Source of the DNA: Lepidodermella squamata
Lineage: Eukaryota > Gastrotricha
NCBI GenBank assembly: GCA_047495785.1
Contig: JBLDXI010000001.1
Coordinates: 3,286,001-3,350,000 of the forward strand
Direction: 5' to 3'
DNA length: 64,000 nucleotides
Shown: piece after piece, positions 22,210 to 33,910 of the stretch
Layout of the letters: every line of letters starts with the position of its first letter
Numbering within the stretch: position 1 is the stretch's first letter
Program-made: the position numbers and the translations under genes
Notes under the pieces: model-generated
Told to the model about the DNA's origin: nothing
Seen by the model: only the letters and a program-made list of their open reading frames with translations
Database searches by the model: none

Positions 22210-22301
22210 GTTTGCTAGAATGAATCGTCGTAGTAGTAGCAGTAAGCGATAATTGCGTGTGGTTAGTGGTGAAATGTATGGCGAGTGAGGGCGCGCGCAT
22301 T

Positions 22302-22402
22302 ATTTATAACGATCCTCGGAGAGTTCTGGAATATTCTGCGCAGAGTGACCAATGGCCACTCGCGTTAGCGCAAGCTCCGCCCACAACGTTTCTCGAATGT
22401 TC
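22302..22402 (-). promoter_or_regulatory. Heat-shock promoter (two HSEs, CCAAT, TATA box)
   Basis: Relative to the minus-strand gene: a perfect HSE at 22390-22402 (GAACATTCGAGAA), a CCAAT/ATTGG element at 22349-22353, a second perfect HSE at 22324-22336 (GAATATTCCAGAA), and TATAAAT at 22308-22302. The TATA box lies 93 bp before the ATG, leaving a 5' UTR of about 65 nt. This order and spacing match classical hsp promoters; binding by HSF is inferred. Confidence 0.75.
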
Positions 22403-22440
22403 GGCGAGCGGTTGTTTGTTGACTCAACATCCGCTGTAGC

Positions 22441-23470
22441 GATGCTGTACAAATTAGCGTTTCAAAATGTAACTGAAAATACTAGTATGTCGCAACATTT
22501 CAGTTCAGTGTAACCAATTTCATAGGAAGGTTTAAACATACGGCTTTAGGCATATTATACAGTATATAATTATTTTATCGATTTTATTTCATCTCTTGTT
22601 TACCAGGTCTATTAGGTATAATTTTACTGAATCGATTTTATGAATTTTCACAAAATAAAATATTCATCAATATTCTGGTGTTACTAGTGTTAATCAGTCC
22701 CATATTTTTCACGAACAGCGAGAATAGGCTAATGAAGCTGGAAAATGTCCCGGAAATTGTCAGTCAAAAAAGTGACGCGCTACTTTGGCCTAAAAAAATA
22801 AATTTGCAACCGTCAACCTAGAAAACTCCGATTTTCCAAGTAAAAATAGGATGCAATATTACTTTTAATATTTGCAATAGCTGTGAGTAGCATCTATCTT
22901 TTTTCAATCCGGATTCAGAAGAAATTATGATTTCGCCAAATTATCTGCAAAATCGACGTCATATCGAAATGTTTCCCGTTTCGATTGCGAACTGCGAGTT
23001 CCCTGAACAAATGATAATCACATAGAAATCTTCAAAAGTCTCTGTTGCTACATTTTGCCTCTTGAATCCATATTGAAGCCTCAAAAATTCCGTCAACTCA
23101 CCGCTCAAACTTTTTAATTTATTCAAGTGCGGCATCTCAAACTTAGCCGCGAAATATATATAAAAAACACAATGGAAGACGCTGATCGATTGACAACGAG
23201 CACACAATAATTAGTAGGTATAATATCAATCAAAACAACTACGGAAGCAACTCAAAGACATGGATTGTTTCGCGAAGTCAAAATAATCATATTAACGGTT
23301 TAGAAAATTTGAATCAAGCGCATCGAACAGATCGAATTGAGGCAATACTCGTATTGAAACTAGCCAACAGGAAGAGAGATTACTTCGAAATATTGGACCG
23401 AGTTCTCACAACGCATTTCGTTGATTTTTCTTCAGGAAAAATGGCACCATTATAATTTTTTAAATACTGA
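22441..23470. other. Intergenic, nothing recognised
   Basis: AT-rich, with short chance frames only. It holds the upstream flank of the heat-shock promoter on one side and the 3' flank of MFSD5 on the other. Confidence 0.4.
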
Positions 23471-24987
23471 TTAAACATAAGTCGTTTGCTGTTTAGACGC
23501 TGCAAAACTAGACGAGCTACTATTTGGATTGCTAGTTGACGCATTTGGGCGGAACCTGAGCGCTAGTAACACAGCACACAACACAGCAGGCAGCGAAAAC
23601 ACGAATGACGTCGCTAACAGCATCCAATTGCTGTTAGTACGGTTATACGCTGAGTGATTCACAGAAAACATCATTCCAAACACAGCTAATAGCGCCAATG
23701 GGAAGCGGAAAATAGCCAGAGCGCCTGAAATCGCGATAGGACTGGGTGTTGGGTTTGAGGCCACTAATACGCTGACTCGGGCTTGTTCCATCGAAGGAAA
23801 GTAAAATCCTAAAAATTCAACAAATTAGATAACAAATCAGCAATTTTTACGCATAACTTACCAACAGCGATTTGAGAGATCACTAAGAATAACAATAAAA
23901 AGTCATTCGACCATCTGAATGACGCAATCACAGTCATGGCCAGTAGTGAAAGGCTGAGCACGTGAGAAGATAGGGCCAGTGAAACGAAGGGCGAAACTCG
24001 ACCCCATCCATCGATCAACTTATTACCAAACCAGCCGCATGCAAAGCCAAGCATCAAAGCTGAGAATACCACTCCCAGCGGGATGGCCGTTGATAGATTT
24101 GATGGCTGCAATAGAGGGGTCCATACGAATATTAGCAGGTAAACGTTTGCTTCTGTCAGCGCTTGAAGCGATCCCAAGAGGAATAAATTTTTATCTGACC
24201 GCAAAGCCTCAACGCCATCTGCGCAAACTTGCGACATTCGCATTTGACCTGATCCTTTATTATCAGTCCAAAATCTCATGACGTAAGCCACGCCAATCAG
24301 CAAAGGAATTATTCCGAAAATTGAAGGCGCGACTGGGCCGAGGCGCAAAAACTGGCTAAGAAAATCGCCGACGATACCGGCAACGACGGCAAAAACGTTG
24401 CTGATGTAGGTAGATTTCGTGAATGTAACAGCAAGCCATTCCCTCGGAAAATCAGCATCAACATGGGATGTTCCATACCAAGCCGACAGGGCCATAAATA
24501 AGACGGAAGAGGCACTTCCTTGAAGAATTCGACTGCCGATAAGCACGCCGTAGTCTGAAGAGAGTTTCATCAACGCTGAAATACAGCATGCCAGTGAAGA
24601 CAAAATGATCAGCAGGCATCTTGAGACATAATCTGGCAGCAGTTGACCAAATGTGCCACATATCACCGACGAAACAAGTCCGGCAGCGTAAATGGCTGCG
24701 ATTTGATGAGTTTCGAAACCGTATTTGGCGTAAAGATCATAAAGATACGGTGCTGCAAAAATGATTGGAATTAAAGATTGTATTTTAACGCGGTATACAT
24801 TACCTTGAAGCCAATCTGCAAGGATGAACATTGCGAATGGTATGAGATACGATCGCTGAACCCCACTGAAGTTTGGATTTGTGAGCTTGCTAACAGAAAT
24901 AATGTTTCTGTAGTAGCCCAAGTGAAGTCCTGCACACAGGACGAATACCAAAAAGAACAGGAAATAAGTGAACTCGTTAAACAGCAT
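23471..24987 (-). CDS. MFSD5: MFSD5-type major facilitator (molybdate-anion transporter family)
   Basis: Three exons (24987-24804, 24752-23862, 23808-23471) encode 470 residues. Introns of 51 and 53 nt interrupt ADWLQ|APYLYDLY and QIAVG|FYFPSM, both sites where the joined sequence matches vertebrate MFSD5 (ADWLQAPYLY; ACGLYFPSM). About twelve membrane helices are visible. Family landmarks include FGQLLPDYVSR in the first cytosolic loop, the GSRILQG motif, AWYGTSHVDADFPREW and LGPVAPSIFGIIPLL. MFSD5 proteins sit in the plasma membrane and are reported to move molybdate; substrate here is by homology. The C-terminus is Ser/Asn-rich and unlike vertebrates. The start ATG is followed at once by a membrane helix, as in the family. 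No operon-like neighbour. Confidence 0.92.
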
Positions 24988-24999
24988 TTCTGCCGCCTA

Positions 25000-26418
25000 G
25001 ACTGGGAGACAAAACGGTAGAAAATTAATTGTATGATGCGAAAAATACGCAGTAATAGAGCCATAATGTCTGAGCATGTACTTATCTACCCTTAATAATC
25101 TCAATCGCGACCTGAGACTGCAGACGAACGATATATGTTACAGGTCACAACTATATAAATTCATCGGCTGCAAAAATTACGTTTGCAGCTTCTGTTGATC
25201 AGAGGTCAGCAGAACAACAGATTCGAATTGAGCTACCGATCAAAAGTTCAACAGAATTACCCTAGGAACTGCGAACCTAAGGATCCCAGCAAATCCAAAC
25301 GTTGGACTTTCACTCAGGTAAAGTACGTAAGTATTTGCTCAAATATTTGCCAATCCTAAGACATCAGATTACTTATGGTGGCTGGGAGATAAGTAATCAA
25401 GTGTGAGTCAACTCTGGTGCGCAATAGACAGCTTTCAGTCTTGCCAACCTTCAAATGGCTGCCAACAGGCCGTTAACTGGCGGTGAACTTTCGATAACAG
25501 CCACCAATAGTTTGAATGGCGGCTTTCAATAGAAGAACGCAGCACAGCAATCGGGTTGAAATCCGCGCTAAAAAAACCCTGGCACAGCTTTTGAGTTCGG
25601 CCTGAAAATACATGCGGCAAAATTATTACGTAACTCAGTTAAATTAATGATAACTTATATTAAAAGCAGGTAATATACGCTTCTGGTATGTATTATGTTT
25701 TACGGGTGAAATTGCGAAAAATCAGGAAAATTGTTTGGGAAAAATATTGGAAAATAAAAAACAGCCAGCCTTGAATCGTCGTCAGCTCATTCAATGCAGC
25801 TTTCGCAGGCAATACGAAAAGAGTTTTCATCCATGTGAATTTTTCGAAATGTCGGATATGTATGTTGCACCGCCAAATTACCCTGCTCAATCCGCATTTT
25901 CCACGCTCGATATATTGTTTTTTCATTAGGTTTTAACTTGCACTCAATTATTCACTCTCTTGTGTGAATTGAAAACTCCAAAATTTTGGGCTGAAAGCTG
26001 AAAGGCATTGTTGCATTTTTGTTGCTAAGTTTGAAGAATACTCTTATTTGGAGCTCCGTTGTCAATCAGTACTCCCTGCTTCCTGGGAATCAGGTTTTTC
26101 TCGTCTTTCGTGTCAGTTGTAAAAGCTCCTATCATTTACATACATCTGAATGCTTCCTGCCTCTGTGAATTTCTAGAGGGAGAAATGTTCGTAACTTTCA
26201 GCTCAGTCGTAATATTTTTATGCATCTTCTTGGTTGAATTTAAGAGCGTGGAGAGTTGCCTCACCTCTCACCTCTGTTTTCAGAGTGTGAAGCGTGTGAA
26301 GTAAGAGTGTGAAGACACTTCACCATGGGTGAAGTGTACCAGAAGCGGTGATCGATTTAGAAAATTTCACCGCTGAGAACAATTATAATTGCTGATTTTC
26401 TAGATTATATTTATTAAG
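25000..26418. other. Intergenic between MFSD5 and FARSA
   Basis: Divergent upstream regions of two genes. It contains only short frames with no support and a perfect 10-bp-arm hairpin at 26315-26337 about 80 bp before the FARSA start. Confidence 0.5.
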
Positions 26419-27891
26419 ATGGAAGACCTGGAAACGAAAATTCTCGGTGCGGTTGATGCACTGGGTTCTGTGAACACTGTGAAGTTGTCCAGTGATTGGA
26501 ATGTTGATCATCAAAAAGTTGTTGGTGCGATGAAAAGTATTCAATCCTATGGTGATATAATCACTGCGGACCCGTCTCAAATCAAATCATGGGAATTGAC
26601 TGCAGAAGGTCAAGAAGTCGCAGACAACGGCTCTCATGAGTTTCGCGTATTTAACAGCATTCCAGAAAGCGGTATTAACCAAGACGATGTGATTAAGTTG
26701 TTTTCATCTGCTAAAATTGGAATAAGCAAAGCTTTAGCTGAAAAATGGATTCGTCTCGAAAAGGGCAATCCTCCAAAGCTGTTCAAAGTCGCAACTTCTG
26801 CTGAAGATAAGACTGCCGATGTATTGCGAAAAATTAATGCAGACCACGAGTCAGTACCGGAGAAAGAGAAGGCGGATTTAAAGAAGCGAAAGCTTATCCA
26901 AGAATCAAAAACCACCACTTTCACAATTACCAAAGGCGCGAATTTTACGATTAAACTCGCCAAACAAGAAACGGAGCTGACCCCTGAAATGATTGCCTCC
27001 GGATCTTGGCGCACTACTCATTTCAAGCCGTACAATTTGAATGCACTCGGTGTACCTCCTCAGGCAGGACACTTGCATCCGCTATTGAAAGTGAGAGCTG
27101 AGTATCGCCAAATTTTCCTCGAAATGGGTTTTACCGAAATGCCGACTAATAATTTTGTCGAAAGTAGCTTTTGGAATTTCGATGCCTTGTTCCAGCCTCA
27201 GCAACATCCTGCTCGTGATGCTCATGACACTTTCTTCTTATCTGACCCGGCGAATTGTTCAACATTTCCCGAGGAGTACCTTGAAAAGGTGAAGAAAGTC
27301 CACTCGGAAGGTGGCTATGGTTCTACTGGTTACAAGTACAATTGGCTGAGGGAAGAAGCAGCGAAAAATGTGTTGCGCACACACACGACTGCCGTTAGTG
27401 CTCGAATGCTGTATGCCATTGGTCAACAAAAAGAGTTCAAGCCAGTTCGTTTGTTCAGTATGGACAGAGTTTTCCGTAACGAAACACTGGATGCTACGCA
27501 TTTGGCCGAATTTCATCAGATTGAGGGTGTTGTTGCAGATCGTGGGCTCAATTTAGGCCATTTAACTGGCTTGGTCACTGAGTTCTTCAACAAACTTGGA
27601 ATCAGGGAGCTCCGTTTCAAGCCTACTTACAACCCGTACACAGAGCCTAGTATGGAGGTTTATAGTTACCACCCTGGCTTGAAAAAGTGGGTTGAGCTCG
27701 GCAATTCAGGCATTTTCCGGCCTGAGATGTTGCTACCCATGGGACTTCCGCCAGATGTGAACGTAGTTGCGTGGGGCTTTGGGCTTGAACGGCCCACTAT
27801 GATTAAATACGGCATTGATAACATCCGTGATTTGGTTGGAAACAAAGTGAACTTGCAAGTGATCCAAGACAACCCGATATGCCGACTGTGA
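26419..27891 (+). CDS. FARSA: Phenylalanyl-tRNA synthetase, cytosolic alpha subunit
   Basis: A single uninterrupted exon encodes 490 residues, close to the usual animal length (about 500). The subunit charges tRNA-Phe as part of the cytosolic alpha2-beta2 enzyme. The N-terminal winged-helix repeats that contact tRNA are present ([30 protein letters not shown]). The class II catalytic core follows, with [32 protein letters not shown], motif 2 [16 protein letters not shown] (from residue 352) and motif 3 [13 protein letters not shown] (from residue 453). The phenylalanine-binding stretch FNP-like [12 protein letters not shown] is intact. The ATG at 26419 gives an N-terminus that aligns with orthologues. 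The absence of introns contrasts with every other conserved gene here except DDX18. Confidence 0.97.
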   Translation: MEDLETKILGAVDALGSVNTVKLSSDWNVDHQKVVGAMKSIQSYGDIITADPSQIKSWELTAEGQEVADNGSHEFRVFNSIPESGINQDDVIKLFSSAKIGISKALAEKWIRLEKGNPPKLFKVATSAEDKTADVLRKINADHESVPEKEKADLKKRKLIQESKTTTFTITKGANFTIKLAKQETELTPEMIASGSWRTTHFKPYNLNALGVPPQAGHLHPLLKVRAEYRQIFLEMGFTEMPTNNFVESSFWNFDALFQPQQHPARDAHDTFFLSDPANCSTFPEEYLEKVKKVHSEGGYGSTGYKYNWLREEAAKNVLRTHTTAVSARMLYAIGQQKEFKPVRLFSMDRVFRNETLDATHLAEFHQIEGVVADRGLNLGHLTGLVTEFFNKLGIRELRFKPTYNPYTEPSMEVYSYHPGLKKWVELGNSGIFRPEMLLPMGLPPDVNVVAWGFGLERPTMIKYGIDNIRDLVGNKVNLQVIQDNPICRL

Positions 27892-28056
27892 ATCAAAAAC
27901 TTATTGTGATTTATGGGTTTCAAGGGTCTGGTGCATGTTTTTCGTTGCAGCTGTGAAAAATTGAAAAAGAACAGAGGAAACTTAGCACATCTGAAAAATA
28001 TGTTATTTCTTTTTCTAGAAATAATTCCAACCGAGTTGACATTTTAAAGTTATAAC

Positions 28057-31000
28057 ATGTTCGACGACGAAGATGATATCCCCGAGGTATACTAAGTTTG
28101 TTAAGATGGATCAATTGAAGATTTGTTTGGTTATAGTGTCCTTTGTGCCTCGATCCCCTCGAATTGGACGATGTCAGCTTCTTCCCTTGCACCTGTGGAT
28201 ATCAGGTAAATTTTTGGCTGAACTATTTATCATGGCGTAAAATATTTCTCTAACTAAAGGTGTGCCGGTTTTGCTGGCATCGGATTCGAACCGATGAAAA
28301 CGGCCTCTGTCCTCAATGTCGAAAACCATATTCTGAGGACCCAGTGAGGTTTAAACCGTTATCAAACGAAGAGTGAGTTAATGTTTGAACAATCGAAATC
28401 TGATTGAAATTCTTATATTTTTTAGAATTTCGAAAATGAAGAAAGATCGAGACCGTAGGGCGAAAGAGAAGAAGGGGAACGCCCTCGACAGTCGCAAACA
28501 CCTCGCGAATCTGAGGGTAGTGCAACCGAACCTCCTCTTCGTTGTCGGGCTGACGCAGCGGATGGCGGACGCGGAGCTGCTGAAGCGGTCCGAATACTTC
28601 GGCCGATTCGGCAAAATCAATAAACTATCTGTGACAGTGACAAGTAACAACAACAACAACAACAACTCGTCGTCAATGAGCGCGCCGGCGAATTCTTCCA
28701 CGTCGAGCGGCGCTCAACAGCCTCGGTTCAGTGCAACGTGCCACGTAACGTACGCGAAAGCGGAGGATGCGCTGCGGGCACTGCTCTTCCTCGACCAGTC
28801 TCAACTCGATAGCCGCACTCTTCGTATATCCATCGGTACAACGAAATATTGTTCGAATTTCGTGAAAGGCAATCCTTGCCATCGAAAGGTTGGTATAAAT
28901 TCATTAATATTTTGCTACTACCCACCGTCGGTCAAGAAATAACCCAGCATTTTGGAAGTATTTGAAAGCTTACAATTAATTTTTTAAAAGAATTCTTAGA
29001 TTCGCTTTTCGAATTGAACATTTTATCATATATTTTTGAGCTGGGCTTATCACGGCATCATGTGGATTCAACAAACTTGAAAATCAGAATTTTCCCTACT
29101 TGGGTTAGGTGTAAACTTCTAAGATTTCGTTTCTCAAATAGATTTTTCGATTGTGCGATTTGAATATAATTTTTTTCACAGGATTGCACATATCTTCACG
29201 AAGTGGGGCCTTCAGACGCGAGTTTCACGAAGGAAGCGATGCAGGACGGCAAGCACGTCGAGTACGAGCGTCGGCTTTTGCTCGACTTTGTCGCGCGCAA
29301 TCCTCATCTTGCCCAACAAGTTGACATTTCCAAAATCAGCAACAAATCGCTGCCTGCTGCTCAACAGCAACAAATACAGGGTGGTGCCGGCGAGGTGTCG
29401 GCAATCATCACCCCGCAACAGGTGCAGCCGTTGTTGCCGAATAGTGGCAACGAAAACGGCCCGCGGTCCTTACAACAACAGGCCGCGTCGCAGGTAGTCA
29501 ATGGTAATTCGAAAAACGGCAACGGCAATAACAACGGCTCTGTTGCGCCGACTTCGAAACACCTGCCCCGGGTTGCGGCTGCGGCGGCGCCAGCCTCTGC
29601 AGCCGCAGCGGTGCGGAAAAACGGCTCCACTGCCGCGGCAGTCGTAGCGGGATCAGCCGCTGCGACGAATGGGTCCAGTTCTTCCGCAGCCGCGACTTCG
29701 ACTCGCGTTCGAAATCGAAGCGGATCGGCGTCCGGTACTAATAAACAACGCGGCAGCCAGCAACCGGCTAAACCAGTCTCGAAAAGCAAAGACGACGCGT
29801 CAATAGGTTTGTTAGATTTAAATTTAGGTTTTGTTAGACGAAAGAACTGCCAGCTTAAAGTCTTCCATGATCTATTTCACCCCGGATTCGTCTTTATTCA
29901 TTTTTCACACATCGATTTGATGCCCCGTTCGACTCAGAAATTGGGACTTGAAACCATAGTAACCTTTCGATGGTTCCGATCACCAGTGGGCTATTAAAGG
30001 GGGTTGTCAGATAATGAAGAAGCTGGAAAACATAATTTCTATCTAAAAAGACAAGATCAATAATTTATCAGTGCGTATGACAAATTCGTTTTTAAAAATC
30101 TAAAATGTATTTTCAACTCTGGTAATTTTATAGCAGATCTTTGCCCTGATTATAATTTTCCTACAGTAATATTGGAGCATTTTATAATTAATTAGTAATT
30201 CTAGAAATTTGATTTTTAATGGGATACCTTTTTTACCCCCGCCGGAATTTTTTTAGTATAGTGGGTACCAAGTACTCATGTGGTGTCTGGTAAACTTATT
30301 GTTTATTGTCTCGCTGATATTGATGTGTTTACCATGATTATTGATGCAAATGACCTAATCAGAAAAGTTTCAGTTACGGTCTTGAAACCCACGCCTAACT
30401 GAAATTATTTAAGGCTGAAAACCCAAACCCGATTTTATCTCTTGTAAAATAAAGATATTTTATCATCTCGAAATTTTGAAACATTTCTGGAAATGAAATA
30501 TTTATCATTTCGAGTATCTTGTTCGTTTCTTGGCCCAGATTCGTTTTCGGTCCTCGAATACATTGGTTTAATATTTTTCCCATTTTTATCTTCATAGGAA
30601 ACTCGAATTCCAGCCAAAATCATCAGTCACAGCCACAGCAGCAACAACAACAGCATCAATCACAGCGCAGCGCTCGACCTTCAAACAACATCAGCAGTAA
30701 CAGCACAGCAAATATCAGTAAAAACGGCATGAACGGCTCGATCAACAACGTGAAAGCATCCCTTCACAGTAAATCGGCGGAAAACGCCGGCGTGCGGCCA
30801 TCGTCGTCCAGTTCCTCGGTGCTGAAACCACCCGGACGATCGCCCGCCGTCCGCACCAGCCGCCTGACCACCCCGGACGAGCCTGTGTGGTGGGGCCTCG
30901 AAGACGGCGCGGAAGACGCCGGCCTTTCATCAGCCTCGACCTCGCCTTCAAACAACGTCGGCGTTGATTTGAGCTCGAAAATCGTCGGAGAAACCTCCGC

Positions 31001-32767
31001 GCCGAGCCCGTTGCTAACCAACGGCGTCGACAGCGGTTTCGTGTCGTCATCGTCGTCCACCGGCGGCTCAGAGCCGTCGTCGATCGCCCTTCAGACCCCG
31101 CAAAACACCGCGACCAACACGCTGGTGTCGCTGTTCTCGACAGGACCCGAAATTTTCAGCAATCAGCCGTCGACAACCGCATCGTCCCTCGCGAATGTCG
31201 ACCGGGCGATTGCGGCCATCTTACTACCATCAGACCGATCAACTCAATCGCATCAATCGAATCACATGCAACAGCATCAACAACCGGTGCCTATGCCACC
31301 AGGTCGGCCGATTGATTTGAAGGACATTCTGCGGAGTTGTGCCGGGATTCAACAGCCGCCTCAGCCTGTGATGAGCAGCGCGAATTCTGACTGTTGTGAC
31401 GATCTCGATGTCGACCCGATGGAAGAATCGATCCGGCGCCTCAACGACCTGATGGCGGCCGAGCAGCAGCGGAAAAAGACGCAGCAATCGATTCCGACTA
31501 ACAACAACAATAACAACAATTATTCGTCGTCGTATTCGTTGTTCCAGCAACACCCAGTCGGCGCCATTGGCGATAAAGCACCGGGATATTCGCAACAACA
31601 ACAGCAGCAGCCATTACCGCCTGGCTACAACCAGCGGGTCGTGCAACAGCCTCAGGCGTCAAACTACCCATCAATCAGTTCTTCGTCACTTTTCGCTTCA
31701 TATCAACACCACCAGCAACAGCAACAACAACAGCAGCATCACAACGGCCAAAATCACCACCATCATTCACATAATAACACCAATAACAGCCATTACAACG
31801 CAAACGGCGCGTCGTGGCCGATGTTCAACTCGAATTCGTACAATGATGCGAGGATGAGTTACAACGGCTTTGGGACTACCCAGAACACGACAGCTTCGTC
31901 GTCGTCTAGCGGCGATTCGTCAAGTTTGGCCAACTGGTTGTTGCCGTCGATTCAGCAGCAACAGCAACAACAACAGCCGCAACAAATGGCGGCTAATAAC
32001 GGCTATTCGAACTCGTCTCAGCAGCATAGTAATAACGGTTATGGCATTCAACAGACCACGCAAAGATCGTCCGCCAATGACTATTTGGCAACGGTGTTTG
32101 CAGCTGCCGGCAAAGTAAGCCTTAGATCCATCGATTTTTTTTCTAAAATTAATTTGTCACTGTTGGCGGGGATTTAAGCAATTTTGATTTGTTTTTTTCT
32201 GGCTCTTATCACGGGGTGCAGCTCATAAAATTTGGCAGATTGTGTTTATTTCCTCCCGCTTTTTTCATTATCAACACAGCTGTGTTTGTTAGTTAAACTA
32301 GAGTGTTGATAAATCACTCCCTAGATGACTTATGTGACCTCTTGGCCCTGGATTTAACTTGTACTGGGGAAAATATTCACTCTCTGATATCACCTTGGAT
32401 AAAATACTTCTACTAAAATGGATATCTCGATATATGGCACAGGGAATATTGAGCTACCCGACTAGAAATAATATTTTTTCCTGAATTATTTAACTTGTCC
32501 AGAAGAAATTACCTATGGTAATGCTACCAAAAACAATTTTGGTAGGCAATTTACATTGATACATTTAATCCCAGCTGCAGTTTTTACAGGCGGGTATTTT
32601 ACCTGCATTTTCGTGGTGTTTTTTATGCGTGTAATTACGTTGTTAAGACAATAGCGGGAATAATGGCGTGCAAACCCGTGAATCACCACCTTAATTATGG
32701 CGTTCCGCGTTTTTTCAGTTATTTATATATAACATGCTTTTTTATTATCTTTTTTCAGCGCATGTAA
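28057..32767 (+). CDS. CNOT4: CNOT4: RING/RRM/CCCH E3 ubiquitin ligase of the CCR4-NOT complex
   Basis: Seven exons (28057-28086, 28137-28205, 28260-28372, 28426-28888, 29182-29806, 30598-32114, 32759-32767) encode 941 residues. The first ten residues (MFDDEDDIPE) lead into the C4C4 RING, CPLC (11-14) through FFPCTCGYQVCRFCW to CPQCRKPY. The RRM follows at about 105-195 (NLLFVVGLTQRMADAEL), then the CCCH finger with C213, C222, C227 and H231. CNOT4 ubiquitylates ribosome and mRNA-decay substrates and is loosely bound to CCR4-NOT. The remaining roughly 700 residues are low-complexity (N, S, Q, H and A tracts), far longer than conserved parts require and probably disordered. The last coding exon contributes only RM and the stop. 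Donors at 28889 (GTTGGT) and 29807 (GTTTGT) are weak, so details there may change. The 3' UTR probably runs to the AATAAA near 33218. Confidence 0.9.
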
Positions 32768-33910
32768 TCGATCTGGTGCCTGCTCTTTAACGATCGAAAC
32801 AGACTTTCCTGGAACATAATAAGCTGCAAAATAGTATAATATTGTTAATATAACGCAGGGTTCTGCTACTTTTAGTGATAATCATGAATCAATGAATGAG
32901 TGATGATGTCTATTCTCGACTAACATTCTCCTCGCTGCTTACTCAGAGCGGCGATTCACCAGTTTTAGGCGTACAAAAAGCAGTCTTAGGACCCACTTTT
33001 AACAGATCCTTTATCTTTTCGTGAGAATCTAATTTAATAATCCGGGAACTATTTGAGCGAAAAAGGAAACGTGAGTGAAATGTGCTGCTGCTGATGATGA
33101 AGAGGTTCGAATCATACATCGTCGTTCGTGTCTGTTGGCTTATAATACTATTGATCGCATGATGAAGATGGAGGCGCTTCGATGACTGTGTACAAATAAC
33201 AGCTAAATAACGCGACTAAATAAATATATAAATCTATCTATATATATATAAATGAAAAAATGAGATGAAAGGATGTTAAAACACACACACGTGCATGAAA
33301 AGTGGCCAAAACTTTTTGCGTAGAGAATCTGGGCCGAGGTTGATGCGCTTCTCGAGAGCTGTGCTGTGACTGCAAAAAATCGAACGAATTGACCACCGAG
33401 TCTATTTTCTCTCTAAAAATCGCTGGCTTTTTTCAATGATCATTTAATGATAAGCTGTATATGTTATATATAAAAAGCCTACTACTTATGCTACTACTTC
33501 TGTATATTTGAAAGAATCATGATGATAAAATAACAACAGACAAGCAACATCAAGAAACAAATTATTATTGTACGGTATTCTTCTTCATTCGTTTTTTCTT
33601 CTCTTATTCGTCATCATCATTTTTTCGCGCTCTTCGAAAAGAAAACTTCGATGATAAACAGAAATCAGATCATTGTGTGTGCGTGTCTTATATTGATATA
33701 TTGATAATAGTGTGTCTGCGGCGTCGACCGCAAGTCGTGAAAAAACAGCTGCGGCGTATGGTAAAAGAAATAAACACTCCTGTCTCGTTTAAAAGTCTCT
33801 CAACTAATTTTTGCGTTTTATTTTTAGAATTTTTATTTTTTATTGTTATTTTTTGTTTGTTATGGCGAGATGAGTGACAGCACTTGCGCTGTTGAAATCG
33901 GGCGTACAAA
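32768..33910. other. CNOT4 3' UTR and intergenic DNA upstream of the zinc-finger gene
   Basis: No coding sequence. It contains an AATAAA near 33218, a short TA-rich microsatellite about 33235-33250, a CA run near 33283, and the presumed promoter and 5' UTR of the gene starting at 33911. Confidence 0.5.

Noticed and set aside
29361-29789. Minus-strand 142-codon alanine-rich frame
   Set aside because: Antisense shadow of the Q/A-rich CNOT4 exon produced by GCN codon repeats.
29807-30000. Continuation of the CNOT4 reading frame past 29806
   Set aside because: The frame runs on into AT-rich sequence, while a junction to 30598 preserves phase and joins two Ser/Asn/Gln-rich segments. The donor is weak, so some doubt remains.
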